From positions 1 to 64,000 of the forward strand of contig JBMHCG010000012.1 in assembly GCA_049890035.1 (NCBI GenBank): DNA of 64,000 bases. The letters run 5' to 3'. This stretch comes from UBA11891 sp049890035. GTDB taxonomy: Bacteria > Bacteroidota > Bacteroidia > Flavobacteriales > Flavobacteriaceae. The notes under the pieces were generated by a model. That model saw only the letters and a list, made by a program, of their open reading frames with translations, made no database searches and was not told where the DNA came from. Positions 43,051-53,351 of the stretch are shown here, one piece after another; position 1 is the stretch's first letter, and each line of letters begins with the position of its first letter. The translations under genes were made by a program, and so were the position numbers.

Positions 43051-45030
43051 ATGCAAAGAAACACACAACAAAAAATTATGTCGCGAGTCTATTGGGTTGC
43101 CGCCAGCTTGCTTGTTTTTGCGTGTGTTTTAATTGGGAAATTGGTCTATATCCAATGGGCAGAAGGTGCTTACTATACCGCCAAGTTGGAAGAAAGTACC
43201 CTGAAAAGTGTGGTCTTGGACGCCAGTCGGGGAAATATCTATGCAGATGATGGGAGTATTTTGGCAACAACGGTACCGCGATATGAGCTTCGGTGGGACG
43301 CTATGGTCGTTTCGGAAGCCTTGTTTGCTAGTGAAAAAAATACACTAGCGAAAGCCCTTGGTGATTTTTTTGGCAAAACAACCGCTTACTATCTAAAAAA
43401 ACTTCAGAAAGCAAGGAAAAATAAAAACCGCTATTTGCTAATCGGTAAAAGCTTGACGTATTCAGAGTATCATATTATAAAGTCGTTTCCTGTATTTAAT
43501 TTGCCCCTGTATAAAGGGGGCTTAATCGTAGAGCAGCAATTGGTGCGCGAGCATCCCTTGGGAAAAGTAGCCGAGCGAACCGTGGGATACGAACACAGAG
43601 ATCGAACGGGTTATTTTTTACGTGTGGGGCTAGAAGGTGCGTTTGGTCAATATCTAAAAGGAGAACCAGGACAACGTCTGAAGCAAAAAATTGCAAATGG
43701 GCAGTGGAAACCCATTAATGATAGCAATGAGAAAGAACCTACTGCGGGTTTTGATCTTCACACGACGATCAATGTTAACATGCAAGACATAGCACACAAA
43801 GCCCTGTTGCAACAGCTCGAAAATTTTGAAGCGGATCATGGAACAGTTGTCGTAATGGAAACCCAAACAGGCGATGTAAAAGCAATCGTTAATTTGGGAA
43901 GAACATCCAAAGGCACCTATTATGAAAAGCTCAATTATGCGGTAGGGGAAGCACACGAACCAGGATCGACTTTCAAGTTAATGGCTCTGGTGGCAGCTCT
44001 TGAAGATGGTGTTGTAGATGTAAATGATTGGATTAAAACGGGTAAGGGAGAATTGACTTTTTATGATAAATATAAAGTAAGAGATTCCAAACGAGGTGGC
44101 TATGGCACTTTGACTGTAGGTAAAATATTTGAAGTTTCTTCCAATACTGGAATGGTCAAAATCATTTATGATAATTACAAAAACCGACCCAGACAGTTTG
44201 TTGATCGCTTGTATGACATGGGAGTCAATAAACCGTTGGGTGTTTCTATTAAAGGGGAGGCTACACCCAAGATTCCTTATCCGACTGATATCAGTTGGGA
44301 CGGTCTTGACTTGCCATGGATGGCCTACGGTTACGGAGTCGCCTTGACACCTTTACAGACATTGACATTTTACAACGCCATTGCCAATCAAGGTGAGATG
44401 GTGAAGCCCAAGTTTTTGAAACAAATCAGTCGATTGGGAAATAAGCCAGAGAAAATTTTTAGAAAAGAAGTCTTAAATCCAGCCATTTGTTCCGAAGAAA
44501 CGGTCAAGAAAGTACAGCAAATGATGTTTAATGTCGTCGATAAGAAATGGGGCACAGCCCACCGTATCAAAGATAAAGACTTATTAATGGCGGGTAAAAC
44601 AGGCACCTGTCAAGTTGATTATACAACCAAAAATGTTCAGTACGTTTCCAGTTTTGTAGGTTATTTTCCTGCTGATGCACCCAAATATTCTTGTATCGTT
44701 GTCATTCATAGACCCAATAAACGCAAAGGATACTACGGAGCCACTGTGGCAGCTCCTGTTTTTAAAACGATAGCCAAAAAAATACACACCAATACACCCC
44801 AAGAAGTAATCTTGCCTTCCACTGCCTTGATCGCCCTGGAAAAAGGCACCTTGAAACAAACCGACACCGTGCCAAATTTGATAGGGATGACCTTGAAGGA
44901 AGCTCTAGAAGTTGCTAAAATACAAGGGATACAACTTGAAATTAAAGGGAGTGGAGTAGTCGTTCGTCAATCATTACTAGAAAGTCCTTCTTCAGCGACT
45001 CATAAAAAAATACGTATCGAATTGTCATGA
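43051..45030 (+). CDS. ftsI: penicillin-binding protein, septal transpeptidase FtsI
   Basis: 659 residues from ATG at 43051. N-terminal anchor (VYWVAASLLVFACVLIGKLV), dimerisation domain, then the transpeptidase with Ser306-x-x-Lys309 (STFK), Ser363-Ser-Asn365 and Lys516-Thr-Gly518. A C-terminal PASTA domain (PNLIGMTLKEALEVAKIQG) follows. It cross-links septal peptidoglycan and is the target of beta-lactams. The stop overlaps the murE start by 4 nt. Confidence 0.97.
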   Translation: MQRNTQQKIMSRVYWVAASLLVFACVLIGKLVYIQWAEGAYYTAKLEESTLKSVVLDASRGNIYADDGSILATTVPRYELRWDAMVVSEALFASEKNTLAKALGDFFGKTTAYYLKKLQKARKNKNRYLLIGKSLTYSEYHIIKSFPVFNLPLYKGGLIVEQQLVREHPLGKVAERTVGYEHRDRTGYFLRVGLEGAFGQYLKGEPGQRLKQKIANGQWKPINDSNEKEPTAGFDLHTTINVNMQDIAHKALLQQLENFEADHGTVVVMETQTGDVKAIVNLGRTSKGTYYEKLNYAVGEAHEPGSTFKLMALVAALEDGVVDVNDWIKTGKGELTFYDKYKVRDSKRGGYGTLTVGKIFEVSSNTGMVKIIYDNYKNRPRQFVDRLYDMGVNKPLGVSIKGEATPKIPYPTDISWDGLDLPWMAYGYGVALTPLQTLTFYNAIANQGEMVKPKFLKQISRLGNKPEKIFRKEVLNPAICSEETVKKVQQMMFNVVDKKWGTAHRIKDKDLLMAGKTGTCQVDYTTKNVQYVSSFVGYFPADAPKYSCIVVIHRPNKRKGYYGATVAAPVFKTIAKKIHTNTPQEVILPSTALIALEKGTLKQTDTVPNLIGMTLKEALEVAKIQGIQLEIKGSGVVVRQSLLESPSSATHKKIRIELS

Positions 45031-46487
45031 AAACACTCAGTGACTTGTTGTATACCGTCTCTATTGATGCCGTCTATGGTGACGTGCAGCGTAAGGTTCG
45101 AAAGCTTGTTTTTGATTCTCGAGACATAGAACCCAATTGTCTTTTTGTTGCGCTGAAAGGAGTTGCTTTTGATGGACACGATTATATTGTAAAGGCTATA
45201 TCCAGTGGCGCAGTTGCTGTGGTATGTGAAAAGCTTCCTCCGGAAGTGACAGATACATGCACGTTCATTCAAGTGGCCAGCACCCGCACTGCTTTGGGGA
45301 TCATGGCGGCTAATTTCTACGACAACCCTTCTCGGAAATTACAAGTTATTGGGGTAACAGGCACCAATGGGAAAACATCGGTTGCAACCATGTTATATGA
45401 ATTATTTAGTCTATTAGGATATCAAGTCGGCTTGATGTCCACCGTGACTGTACGAGTGGGATCACAAGTCATCCAAGCGACACATACAACACCGGATCCG
45501 ATTCAGATTCAAGAACATTTTCATGCTATGGTAGAAGCGGGTGTTTCACATTGTTTTATGGAGGTGTCTTCACATGGGATTGATCAAGATCGAATTGCTG
45601 GAATAGGATTTGCTGGCGGAGTATTTACAAATCTGACTCACGATCATTTGGATTATCATAAAACCTTTGCAGCTTATCGCAATGCCAAAAAGAAATTTTT
45701 TGATCAGCTTCCAAGTACCGCCTTTGCGTGGATCAATGCAGATGACAAAAATGGCACGTATATGGTGCAAAATTGTCGTGCCAAGAAAAAAACATTTGCT
45801 CTTCGTACCTATGCTGACTATACGGTTCAAATTTTAGAACAACAGCTTAGTGGAATGTTGTTAAAAATACAAGCTACAGAAGTTTGGACAACACTAGTGG
45901 GACGGTTTAATGCATCTAATTTAATCGCTGTATTTGCTGTAGCCGATACAATGGAATTGGATGTTTTAGACAGTCTGAGTGCTATGAGTCAACTACGACC
46001 TGTTCCGGGACGATTCCAAGTTTTTGAAGGTTCAGAAAATAGACATGTTGTAGTTGACTATGCACATACACCCGATGCATTGACCAATACCCTAGAGACG
46101 ATCAATCAAATCCGAACCAAAAATGAGACCCTCATAACCATTATTGGTTGTGGCGGGAACCGAGATCAGGACAAACGCCCTAAAATGGGCCATATTGCTG
46201 CTCATTTAAGTGATCAGGCCATTTTTACTTCTGATAATCCAAGGGGGGAAGATCCCCAAGAAATCCTCCGAGCGATGCGTTCGGGTGTGGCTCCTGAAGA
46301 GTATAAAAAAACACTTGTTATCGAAAATCGTCGCGAAGCGATTCAGGCAGCGTATCAGTTTTCTAAACCCAACGATATCGTTTTGATTGCAGGTAAGGGA
46401 CATGAAAATTATCAAGAGATTGATGGAAATAAAATTCCTTTCGACGACTATCAAATAGCGAAGCAAATTTTTTCTAACACCCCATAA
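45027..46487 (+). CDS. murE: UDP-MurNAc-tripeptide synthetase (MurE)
   Basis: 486 residues. ATP loop TGTNGKTS, and the DNPRGEDP motif that marks the meso-diaminopimelate-adding form (Lys-adding enzymes differ). Adds the third residue of the stem peptide. VDYAHTPDAL is the third Mur signature. Overlaps ftsI by 4 nt; mraY begins 1 nt later. Confidence 0.97.
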   Translation: MKTLSDLLYTVSIDAVYGDVQRKVRKLVFDSRDIEPNCLFVALKGVAFDGHDYIVKAISSGAVAVVCEKLPPEVTDTCTFIQVASTRTALGIMAANFYDNPSRKLQVIGVTGTNGKTSVATMLYELFSLLGYQVGLMSTVTVRVGSQVIQATHTTPDPIQIQEHFHAMVEAGVSHCFMEVSSHGIDQDRIAGIGFAGGVFTNLTHDHLDYHKTFAAYRNAKKKFFDQLPSTAFAWINADDKNGTYMVQNCRAKKKTFALRTYADYTVQILEQQLSGMLLKIQATEVWTTLVGRFNASNLIAVFAVADTMELDVLDSLSAMSQLRPVPGRFQVFEGSENRHVVVDYAHTPDALTNTLETINQIRTKNETLITIIGCGGNRDQDKRPKMGHIAAHLSDQAIFTSDNPRGEDPQEILRAMRSGVAPEEYKKTLVIENRREAIQAAYQFSKPNDIVLIAGKGHENYQEIDGNKIPFDDYQIAKQIFSNTP

Positions 46488-46488
46488 T

Positions 46489-47709
46489 ATGTTCTACTAC
46501 TTATTTGATTACTTAGAAAAACAATACGCACTGCCTGGAGCCAGTCTCTTTGGGTTCCTTTCATTTCGTGCTGCATTATCCGTGATTACTTCTCTGCTGT
46601 TATCCACCATTTTTGGAAAACGAATAATCATTTTTTTACGTCATCAGCAAGTTGGAGAATCCATTCGTGATCTCGGTTTGGCGGGGCAAAAAGAAAAAGC
46701 AGGTACGCCAACAATGGGCGGGGTTATGATCATTGTATTTACACTGCTGCCCGTTCTTTTATTTGCACGACTCGAAAACATATACATCCTGTTGTTAATT
46801 GTCACAACGTTATGGATGGGATTGATAGGTGGTATAGACGATTACATAAAAATTTTTAAAAAGGATAAAAAAGGGTTAAAGGGAATTTTTAAGATAGCAG
46901 GTCAAGTTACCTTGGGTGCGCTAGTCGGTAGTGTCCTTTATTTTCATCCTGAGGTGACTGTCCGTCAAGAGAACAAAGCCTTCAATGAAAACACACAAAA
47001 TACAGTCATTCAAGAACGATTTTTACCTCCTGCAAAGGCGACACTTACAACCATCCCTCTATTCAAAGACAATGAGTTTGATTATTCCTATCTCTTAGCA
47101 GATGAACAACTGAAGGAATGGACATGGTTGTTGTTTATACCTATTGTAGTTTTTATTATCACCGCTGTCTCCAATGGTGCCAATCTAACTGATGGAATTG
47201 ATGGTTTGGCAGCTGGGAGTTCAGCCATCATGGTATTTGTGCTTGGAATTTTTGCCTGGGTTTCAGGTAATATCATCTTCGCTGACTATTTAAATATCAT
47301 GTTTATTCCGCAAGTGGGGGAGGTCACCATTTTCGTTGCCTCCTTTTTGGGTGCATTGATTGGATTCCTTTGGTACAACACCTATCCAGCTTCCGTATTC
47401 ATGGGTGACACGGGGAGTTTAACAATTGGCGCATTGATTGCTGTGATCGCCCTAATGGTTCGGAAAGAGTTGTTGATTCCCGTATTGTGTGGCATCTTTT
47501 TGATGGAAGCCTTGTCTGTGGTCTTGCAAGTAAGTTACTTTAAATACAGTCGAAAAAAGTGGGGAGAAGGTAGGCGTATTTTTCTCATGTCACCTTTGCA
47601 TCATCACTATCAGAAAAAAGGTTTTCATGAAAGTAAAATTGTTGCTCGATTTTGGATCGTTGGCATTGTACTCGCTGTGGTGTCTATTGTAACCTTAAAA
47701 ATTCGCTAA
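46489..47709 (+). CDS. mraY: phospho-MurNAc-pentapeptide transferase
   Basis: 406 residues, polytopic. Asp-rich motifs are present: GGIDDYIKIF, NLTDGIDGLAAG and FMGDTGSLTIGA; the third family motif is PLHHHYQKKG. MraY makes lipid I. The long insertion (about residues 155-205, including NTVIQERFLPPAK) is typical of Bacteroidota enzymes. Its stop overlaps the murD start by 1 nt. Confidence 0.97.
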   Translation: MFYYLFDYLEKQYALPGASLFGFLSFRAALSVITSLLLSTIFGKRIIIFLRHQQVGESIRDLGLAGQKEKAGTPTMGGVMIIVFTLLPVLLFARLENIYILLLIVTTLWMGLIGGIDDYIKIFKKDKKGLKGIFKIAGQVTLGALVGSVLYFHPEVTVRQENKAFNENTQNTVIQERFLPPAKATLTTIPLFKDNEFDYSYLLADEQLKEWTWLLFIPIVVFIITAVSNGANLTDGIDGLAAGSSAIMVFVLGIFAWVSGNIIFADYLNIMFIPQVGEVTIFVASFLGALIGFLWYNTYPASVFMGDTGSLTIGALIAVIALMVRKELLIPVLCGIFLMEALSVVLQVSYFKYSRKKWGEGRRIFLMSPLHHHYQKKGFHESKIVARFWIVGIVLAVVSIVTLKIR

Positions 47710-49049
47710 TGGTTCGGAAAGGAATTGTACTGGGAGGAGGAGAAAGCGGAATTGGGACAGCTCTTTTAGCTAAGAAGCAAGGATTCGACGTATTGGTTTC
47801 CGACCTTCAGCAGCTTTCTGAGGAAGCCAAAAAAACCTTTGACTCCCATGCGATCAAATGGGAAGAAAACAAGCATGACTTTTCCCAAATGAAGGATGCC
47901 CACTGGGTGATGAAAAGCCCGGGTATACCTAATGACGCTCCGATAGTGGCGCAACTGGAAGCCGAGAACATTCCCATACTTTCTGAACTGGAGTTTGCTT
48001 GTCAATATACCGATGCACTCCTTATTGGTATTACAGGTAGTAACGGAAAAACTACCACGACGCTATTGACCCATCATATACTCCAAAAGGCAGGTCTCCG
48101 TGTTGGTTTAGCTGGGAATATCGGAAAAAGCTTTGCCCGGCAAATCGTAGAACACAAATATGATGTTTATGTGTTGGAAATCAGTAGCTTTCAGTTGGAT
48201 CATATATATAAATTTGCTCCCCATATTGCGGCCATTACGAATATTACCCCGGATCATTTAGATCGTTATTGCAACGATTTTGGGAAATATGTACAAGCGA
48301 AATTAAAGATTGCCTCTGCACAAAAAGCCACAGACTTTTTAGTTTATAATTCCGATGATCCCGTTCTAAACAAATATTTAAACGAACAATCTTTTGCGAG
48401 TACGTTACACCCCTTCGGAATAGCGACCCTTTCTGAGACACCACATACAACTTTGACAAACCAACAAATTCAAATACAAACTGAAACAACAATGACTATG
48501 ATACCCACTAATAATTTGGCACTTAAAGGCCGTCACAATCTGTTAAACGCAATGGCAGCTGCGACCATTGCGGATTTGCTGCAAATAAGTAAAACCGTTA
48601 TTCGAGAGAGTCTTTCAACCTTTCATGGCGTTCCACATCGTTTGGAGAGCGTATTGAAAATTCAGAAAACACAGTTCATCAATGATTCTAAAGCCACCAA
48701 CGTTAATGCAAGTTATTTTGCCTTAGAAAGCATGGACAGACCTACGGTTTGGATTGCTGGAGGTGTAGATAAAGGGAATAATTATGAAGATCTATTACCG
48801 TTGGTACACGAAAAAGTCAAAGCAATTGTTTGCTTAGGGGTTGATAACGAAAAATTGTTTAGAACCTTTGAAGGGGTGGTAGACATCATGATTGAAACCC
48901 AATCAATGCAAGAGGCAGTAAAAATAGCAGCTAAAATTGCGGGACCTCATGAAAATGTTCTTCTATCACCGGCCTGTGCCAGTTTTGATTTGTTTGAAAA
49001 TTATGAGGAGCGCGGGCAGCAATTCAAAGCTTCAGTACGTAATCTATAA
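47709..49049 (+). CDS. murD: UDP-N-acetylmuramoylalanine--D-glutamate ligase
   Basis: 446 residues from ATG at 47709. GGGESGIGTALLAKKQG at the start, ATP loop ITGSNGKTTTTLL, and INDSKATNVNAS. Adds D-Glu to UDP-MurNAc-L-Ala. Earlier in-frame starts inside mraY are rejected. Confidence 0.97.
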   Translation: MVRKGIVLGGGESGIGTALLAKKQGFDVLVSDLQQLSEEAKKTFDSHAIKWEENKHDFSQMKDAHWVMKSPGIPNDAPIVAQLEAENIPILSELEFACQYTDALLIGITGSNGKTTTTLLTHHILQKAGLRVGLAGNIGKSFARQIVEHKYDVYVLEISSFQLDHIYKFAPHIAAITNITPDHLDRYCNDFGKYVQAKLKIASAQKATDFLVYNSDDPVLNKYLNEQSFASTLHPFGIATLSETPHTTLTNQQIQIQTETTMTMIPTNNLALKGRHNLLNAMAAATIADLLQISKTVIRESLSTFHGVPHRLESVLKIQKTQFINDSKATNVNASYFALESMDRPTVWIAGGVDKGNNYEDLLPLVHEKVKAIVCLGVDNEKLFRTFEGVVDIMIETQSMQEAVKIAAKIAGPHENVLLSPACASFDLFENYEERGQQFKASVRNL

Positions 49050-49055
49050 AAAATC

Positions 49056-50237
49056 ATGCGGGCCATATTACGACTTTTTAAAGGCGATACCGTTTTGTGG
49101 GGAGTAGTAGCTCTTCTGGCTACCTTTTCTTTTCTACCCGTATTTAGTGCAAGCACTAATCTTTCATATGTGGTTGGTGTTGGAACGCCAACGGGTTATC
49201 TGGTCAAGCATTTAATGATTCTGATTTTTGGTTTTTTCTTAATGTTTTTGGTTCACAAGATTCCGTATACCTATTTCAAAGGAATTTCCCTTTTGGCCCT
49301 ACCGATTGTTTTTTTATTATTGATTTATACAGCCTCTCAAGGAACTGTTATTGCGGGGGCTAACGCCTCGCGTTGGATTCGCATTCCTGTTCTTGGGTTG
49401 AGTTTTCAAACATCCACATTGGCTTTTGTTTCTCTAATGGCTTATGTTGCCTATTATTTATCCAAGTATGAAGGGGTGCCCCAGTCTTTTAGTCGTGCTT
49501 TGTTGTTGCTATGGGTTCCCATATTCGCTTTTGTAGGATTGATTCTTCCTTCCAATTTTTCTACAGCTGCTTTGTTGTTTTCTATGGCTTTTGTCTTGTC
49601 CTTTTTGGGACGTCATCCTGTGAAGTATCTAGGTGCTATTGTCTTGATGGGGCTGGTGGGTTTGCTCCTATTCATACTTGCTGTCAAAGCTTTCCCAAAT
49701 GCTTTACCCAACCGCGTTGATACATGGAAAAGCCGAATAGAAAATTTTAGTTCTGGAGGCGATGCAGCGGGTAATTATCAAATTGAGCGAGCCAAAATAG
49801 CTATTGCAACGGGGGGGTTGTTCGGTGTGGGTGCAGGAAAAAGTGTCATGAAAAACTTTTTGCCACAGAGTTCCTCAGATTTTATCTATGCCATCATTAT
49901 AGAAGAATATGGGTTGTTTGGCGGTATCATGTTATTGTTTTTGTATTTGGTATTGCTCTTTCGAATCGTCGTTGTAGCACACAAAACTACAGATAGTTTT
50001 GGGAAATTACTCGCCGTTGGAATGGGCCTACCCATTGTTTTTCAAGCCCTAATCAATATCGGTGTTGCCCTGCAAGTACTCCCTGTTACAGGACAAACGC
50101 TACCGCTAATCAGTAGCGGTGGTACTTCTGCATGGATGACTTGCATCGCACTTGGGATCATACTTAGTGTGAGTGTGAACCTACAACAAGAACCTCATTC
50201 CACTAATCCCATAGCAAAATTGAGTGAAACTGAATAG
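49056..50237 (+). CDS. ftsW: septal peptidoglycan polymerase FtsW
   Basis: 393 residues with about ten hydrophobic segments; SEDS family. Markers: GANASRWIRIPVLGLSFQTS, the catalytic Asp region and QTLPLISSGGTSAWMTCIALG near the end. Polymerises glycan strands at the septum with FtsI. Overlaps murG by 14 nt. Confidence 0.96.
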   Translation: MRAILRLFKGDTVLWGVVALLATFSFLPVFSASTNLSYVVGVGTPTGYLVKHLMILIFGFFLMFLVHKIPYTYFKGISLLALPIVFLLLIYTASQGTVIAGANASRWIRIPVLGLSFQTSTLAFVSLMAYVAYYLSKYEGVPQSFSRALLLLWVPIFAFVGLILPSNFSTAALLFSMAFVLSFLGRHPVKYLGAIVLMGLVGLLLFILAVKAFPNALPNRVDTWKSRIENFSSGGDAAGNYQIERAKIAIATGGLFGVGAGKSVMKNFLPQSSSDFIYAIIIEEYGLFGGIMLLFLYLVLLFRIVVVAHKTTDSFGKLLAVGMGLPIVFQALINIGVALQVLPVTGQTLPLISSGGTSAWMTCIALGIILSVSVNLQQEPHSTNPIAKLSETE

Positions 50238-51312
50238 AATTATCATATCGGGGGGGGGTACCGGCGGGCATATTTTTCCAGCGCTATCCATTGCCGATGC
50301 CTTAAAAGAAAAACACAAACAATTAGAGATTCGGTTTGTAGGTGGATATGGTAAGATGGAGATGGAAAAAGTTCCACAAGCAGGCTATTCGATTTCTGGT
50401 ATTTGGATCGATGGATTTCAAAGAAAATGGAGTAAACGAAACCTTATTTTTCCACTAAAACTTCTTGTAAGTTTGATTCAATCCTTACTGTATGTGCTGT
50501 GGTATCGCCCGCAAATAGTAGTTGGAACGGGGGGATTTGCTAGCGGACCATTGTTATTTATAGCTAGTTTATTGGGTGTTCCTAGTCTGATTCAAGAACA
50601 AAACTCCTATCCGGGGATTACCAATCGTTTGTTAGGTAAATACGTCACTAAAATAGCTGTTTCATATCCTCATATGGAACGTTATTTTCCATTCAAAAAA
50701 ATTGTGTTGACAGGGAATCCTACACGGAAAGGAATTGGCAATAAAAAAATCAACCAAAAGAGTGCTAAAGCCTATTTTGGATTGGCGACGAATAAAAAAA
50801 CAATCGTCATACTCGGAGGGAGTCTCGGAGCAAAGCGAATCAATGAACTGGTAGCAGAAAAACTGCTCTGGTTTCAATCGCTTGGCTGGCAATTGATTTG
50901 GCAGTGTGGGAAATTGTATTACGATCAATTCCAATCAATGGCTTCCTCCCAGAGTATGGTTTTCCCTTTTGTAAAAGACATGGATCAACTGTACGCTGCT
51001 GCGGATATTTTTATCAGTCGTGCAGGGGCCAGTACCATAGCTGAGTTAACACAAGTGGGAAAACCTGTGATTTTTATTCCCTCACCCAATGTAGCTGAAG
51101 ACCATCAGATGAAAAATGCGATGGCTCTGGTTCAGCACAATGCAGCTATTGTCATTGCTGAAACAAAGCTCGAAACAGAATTTGCTACCCAGTTTGAAGC
51201 CTTGGCAAATGATCCCATTCGCCAGCAGGTTCTGGGACGGAATATGCGCCATCTTTCTTATCCAAATGCTGTGAAAGTGCTTGTAAACAACATTGAAAAT
51301 CTGGTTTCATGA
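50224..51312 (+). CDS. murG: UDP-GlcNAc:lipid I GlcNAc transferase
   Basis: 362 residues from GTG at 50224 (KLNRIIISGGGTGGHIFPAL). GT28 family: glycine-rich loop GGGTGGH, GTGGFASGPLL, NSYPGITNRLL, and the C-terminal ISRAGASTIAELTQVGKP and VAEDHQMKNA for UDP-GlcNAc binding. Makes lipid II on the inner face. The GTG lies inside the ftsW end. Confidence 0.97.
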   Translation: MKLNRIIISGGGTGGHIFPALSIADALKEKHKQLEIRFVGGYGKMEMEKVPQAGYSISGIWIDGFQRKWSKRNLIFPLKLLVSLIQSLLYVLWYRPQIVVGTGGFASGPLLFIASLLGVPSLIQEQNSYPGITNRLLGKYVTKIAVSYPHMERYFPFKKIVLTGNPTRKGIGNKKINQKSAKAYFGLATNKKTIVILGGSLGAKRINELVAEKLLWFQSLGWQLIWQCGKLYYDQFQSMASSQSMVFPFVKDMDQLYAAADIFISRAGASTIAELTQVGKPVIFIPSPNVAEDHQMKNAMALVQHNAAIVIAETKLETEFATQFEALANDPIRQQVLGRNMRHLSYPNAVKVLVNNIENLVS

Positions 51313-52634
51313 GCGAAAAGAATTTCTATTTTTTGGGTATTGGTGGCATTGGTACATCTTCGCTTGCCTGTTATTACAAAGAGCGTGGCTATGGTGTTGC
51401 AGGACACGATCGTGTGGCCAGCCCCCTAACGAAGAAACTGGCTGAAAAAGGGATACTGATTCAAGGAAATATTGCCCCGGAGGAACTTCCTCAATTTGTA
51501 TCTCCTAATTCTACCACTGTGGTCGTTAGCGCAGCGATTAAAAAAGATCAGCCACTCTATGATTATTTTGTAAGTCAGGGATACAGGATTGAAAAACGTG
51601 CGCAAACGCTGGCTAGAATTGCCAATGAGAAGAAATGTATTGCTGTTGCAGGCACCCATGGGAAAACATCCACGTTGTCTTATTTAACTCATATTTTTGT
51701 TACGGCTAAGTACTCTTTTTCAGCTTTTGTGGGGGGCCTACTCCATGGCTATGAAACCAATTATATATCTATGGGGGAAGAGTATATTCTGGTCGAGGCC
51801 GATGAATATGACCGTTCCTTTTTGGAATTGCACCCCGATCATGCAGCCATAACCAATATTGATCCAGACCATTTGGATGTGTATGGGAGTCGAGAAGCCT
51901 TTCATGCCGCCTTCGGACAGTTTGCTTCTCAAGTCAAAAACCCCCTTGTTTGTGGACCAAAGGTAGCCCTTGAAGGAAAACGCATTGGTAATAATACATC
52001 AGCACACTATCGGTTTCAAAATGCGCGTCCTGAAAAAGCAGGGTATCGCGTAGACATTGATTTGAATGGAGCTATCTGTAGGCATCAGTATGTTGCCGCT
52101 CTGGGTCAGCATAACCTAAGGAATGCAATCACTGCAGCAGCCTTGGCGCATCAAATTGGTTTGCCCATTCCCGCCATTACCAAGGGCTTGGAAACATTTA
52201 TGGGGATTCACAGGCGGATGTCCCTTCGTTCCCTGCGCCATGATTTGTTATTGATTGACGACTATGCGCACCACCCAACAGAAATAAGAGCTGTTTTTGA
52301 CTGCCTTAAAGAACGATATTCAGGAGCCCACAAAACAGTGATTTTTCAGCCCCATTTGTACAGTAGGACGCGTGACTTTCTAGAGGGATTTGCACGGGAA
52401 CTATCCCTATTTGATCGAATTTATATCCTGCCCATTTATCCAGCCCGTGAAGCACCCATTGATGGAATCAATTCTGAAGCCCTTCTAAAAGCTATTCCAC
52501 ATACCGATAAATACTTGATACCTGCGGACAAAGTACCGGATTGTGTCGAATCCATTCCTTCCGGTGTCGTTGCCCTTTTAGGAGCAGGTGATATTGGACG
52601 AATCTCTGAACAACTGAAAACGACCCCCGTATGA
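51309..52634 (+). CDS. murC: UDP-N-acetylmuramate--L-alanine ligase
   Basis: 441 residues. FLGIGGIGTSSLACYYKERG at the start, ATP loop VAGTHGKTSTLSYL, LVEADEYDRSFLEL, and DDYAHHPTEIRAV. First amino-acid-adding ligase of the stem peptide. It overlaps murG and ftsQ by 4 nt each. Confidence 0.97.
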   Translation: MSEKNFYFLGIGGIGTSSLACYYKERGYGVAGHDRVASPLTKKLAEKGILIQGNIAPEELPQFVSPNSTTVVVSAAIKKDQPLYDYFVSQGYRIEKRAQTLARIANEKKCIAVAGTHGKTSTLSYLTHIFVTAKYSFSAFVGGLLHGYETNYISMGEEYILVEADEYDRSFLELHPDHAAITNIDPDHLDVYGSREAFHAAFGQFASQVKNPLVCGPKVALEGKRIGNNTSAHYRFQNARPEKAGYRVDIDLNGAICRHQYVAALGQHNLRNAITAAALAHQIGLPIPAITKGLETFMGIHRRMSLRSLRHDLLLIDDYAHHPTEIRAVFDCLKERYSGAHKTVIFQPHLYSRTRDFLEGFARELSLFDRIYILPIYPAREAPIDGINSEALLKAIPHTDKYLIPADKVPDCVESIPSGVVALLGAGDIGRISEQLKTTPV

Positions 52635-53344
52635 GAAAGAAGGAATTGGTACTTTTTGTAAGTGTTTTTGGCGTGGTCGTTGCCCTTTCGGTTTTTGCCT
52701 TTGTTCAGAACAAAGCAAGGCGAATTCAATCGGTTGTTATAGATTTTGAAACCGATACTCCTGTGTTTATGTCAGATACCCTCGTTAATAAAATGTTGAT
52801 ACAAAAGAAGGTGCTCCATAAAGACCAGTTTAAAGATAGTTTAGATTTGGGTATGCTGGAAACCCTCATTGAAAAAACCCCGGTCGTTGCGAACACCGAA
52901 GCCTTCCTCTATCCCGATGGACGGCTGGGAATACGTATCGAAGAACGCATTCCTGTTTTACAGATTAATAGAGGCCGATTGACCTATTTTTTGGATATTG
53001 GAGGACAGCCTTTTGAACTGCCTGCCTTTATTGATGAAACACTTCCATCAGCCACAGGTGATTTTGATAAGTCAGAGCACGAAGACTTGATCGCACTTGT
53101 CAAAACCATGGAACAGGATCCTTTTTTGGGCAAACAGCACTTTCACATCCGAAAAGACAATAAGGGTTACCAGTTGCAATTTTCTGAAATACAATATCCT
53201 GTTCAACTGGGCAAACTCAATAAACTTACAGAAAAAATAAACAAATTAAAGGCATTTCGAGCCTATCAAATCACGCATGAGAGTAGTCTTGTGCCACAAC
53301 GAGTCAATCTCGCTTTTGATGGGCAAGTGGTTGTCACAAACTAA
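52631..53344 (+). CDS. ftsQ: cell division protein FtsQ
   Basis: 237 residues: short cytoplasmic tail, one membrane segment (LVLFVSVFGVVVALSVFAFV), then the periplasmic POTRA/beta domain (DLGMLETLIEKTPVVANTEA, LGIRIEERIPVLQI). Overlaps murC by 4 nt and precedes ftsA. No ddl gene lies here, unlike enterobacteria. Confidence 0.9.
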   Translation: MRKKELVLFVSVFGVVVALSVFAFVQNKARRIQSVVIDFETDTPVFMSDTLVNKMLIQKKVLHKDQFKDSLDLGMLETLIEKTPVVANTEAFLYPDGRLGIRIEERIPVLQINRGRLTYFLDIGGQPFELPAFIDETLPSATGDFDKSEHEDLIALVKTMEQDPFLGKQHFHIRKDNKGYQLQFSEIQYPVQLGKLNKLTEKINKLKAFRAYQITHESSLVPQRVNLAFDGQVVVTN

Positions 53345-53351
53345 ATAGTCT